A DNA stretch of 6,072 nt from Cyrtobacter comes. Its GTDB lineage: Bacteria > Pseudomonadota > Alphaproteobacteria > Rickettsiales > Midichloriaceae. The notes under the pieces are model-generated. The model worked only from the letters and a program-made list of their open reading frames with translations, did not search any database and was not told the origin of the DNA. Position numbers and translations under genes: made by a program. The stretch lies in assembly GCF_034470605.1 (NCBI RefSeq), contig NZ_JARGYT010000074.1:1-6072 (forward strand). The letters run 5' to 3'. The number at the start of each line of letters is the position of its first letter. Position 1 is the first letter of the stretch. Positions 5,977-6,072 of this stretch are shown here, piece after piece.

Positions 5977-6072
5977 GTATTTAATAGATGCTAAAGCTAT
6001 AAAGGCAAGGAAAGAGAGATCGGATTTCTCAAATCGTAATGCTAAGCGTCGATTTTCTTTGAGTTTAGCGAA
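5958..6072 (-). mobile_element. Inner (3') end of an IS5-family insertion sequence, right copy
   Basis: This is the transposase-3' end of an IS whose body continues beyond the window. It has the same orientation as the left copy, so the two flank the cargo as direct repeats. The boundary is set by the inverted repeat and by the end of the transposase frame seven bases inside it. Confidence 0.85.
5965..6072 (-). CDS. IS5-family transposase, C-terminal 35 residues
   Basis: The minus-strand translation begins FAKLKENRRLALRFEKSD and continues through SFLAFIAL to ASIKYNLC and TAA. This closing segment, with the RRLA-RFEK motif followed by a hydrophobic helix, is characteristic of IS5-group DDE transposases, where the E (in FEK) is in the region of the third catalytic residue. 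The protein catalyses cut-and-paste movement of the element using its terminal repeats. The N-terminal part lies past the window edge, so integrity is unknown. Confidence 0.85.
   Translation of the reverse strand, partial: FAKLKENRRLALRFEKSDLSFLAFIALASIKYNLC

Noticed and set aside
1..6072. CRISPR array, tRNA or rRNA genes
   Set aside because: No regularly spaced direct repeats, cloverleaf-like segments or rRNA signatures were seen on either strand.

Overview
This is an AT-rich window of about 6.1 kb from an accessory region. It probably comes from an obligate intracellular bacterium, of the Rickettsiales or amoeba-symbiont type. The grounds are the base composition, the IS5-type transposase fragment, an Rpn/PDDEXK_2 protein of the kind that is amplified in such genomes, and the many damaged genes. 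The taxon is an inference and is not proven by any marker gene.

Layout. Positions 1-96 are the inner end of an insertion sequence (IS) whose transposase runs leftwards. Positions 5958-6072 are the inner end of a second copy. It encodes the last 35 residues of an IS5-family DDE transposase, also on the minus strand. The two ends share a terminal inverted repeat of 19 bases, or 22 with the TTA/TAA target-like bases. Both transposases lie on the minus strand, so the two copies are in direct orientation and bracket about 5.86 kb of cargo like a composite transposon.

The cargo has four parts. (1) Positions 97-770 hold the 3' part of a gene cut by the left IS, with a HEPN-like RX4H motif (RNKLYH) in a DUF4209-like C-terminal region. 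(2) Positions 781-4419 hold what reads as one very long gene broken by a single in-frame TAA at 2584-2586. The upstream half has a PD-(D/E)XK nuclease domain of DUF4297/Cap4 type followed by a STAND/NACHT-like NTPase. The downstream half is an all-helical, probably sensor-like region. Together they look like a compact Avs-type (antiviral STAND) protein. (3) Positions 4514-5398 hold an intact Rpn-family nuclease with its own extended -10 promoter. (4) Positions 5551-5946 on the minus strand hold a small single-pass membrane protein gene with an in-frame TGA, whose start lies 11 bases from the right IS.

Working model. The HEPN-like gene and the nuclease-NTPase gene lie 10 bases apart and form an operon. 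By domain logic this is a putative anti-phage module with an effector nuclease, a STAND switch, a helical sensor and an accessory HEPN RNase. It was picked up or trimmed by IS activity and is now decaying. The Rpn gene is an independent selfish or defence nuclease beside it. Every cargo gene except rpn carries a lesion. No tRNA, rRNA or CRISPR array is visible.
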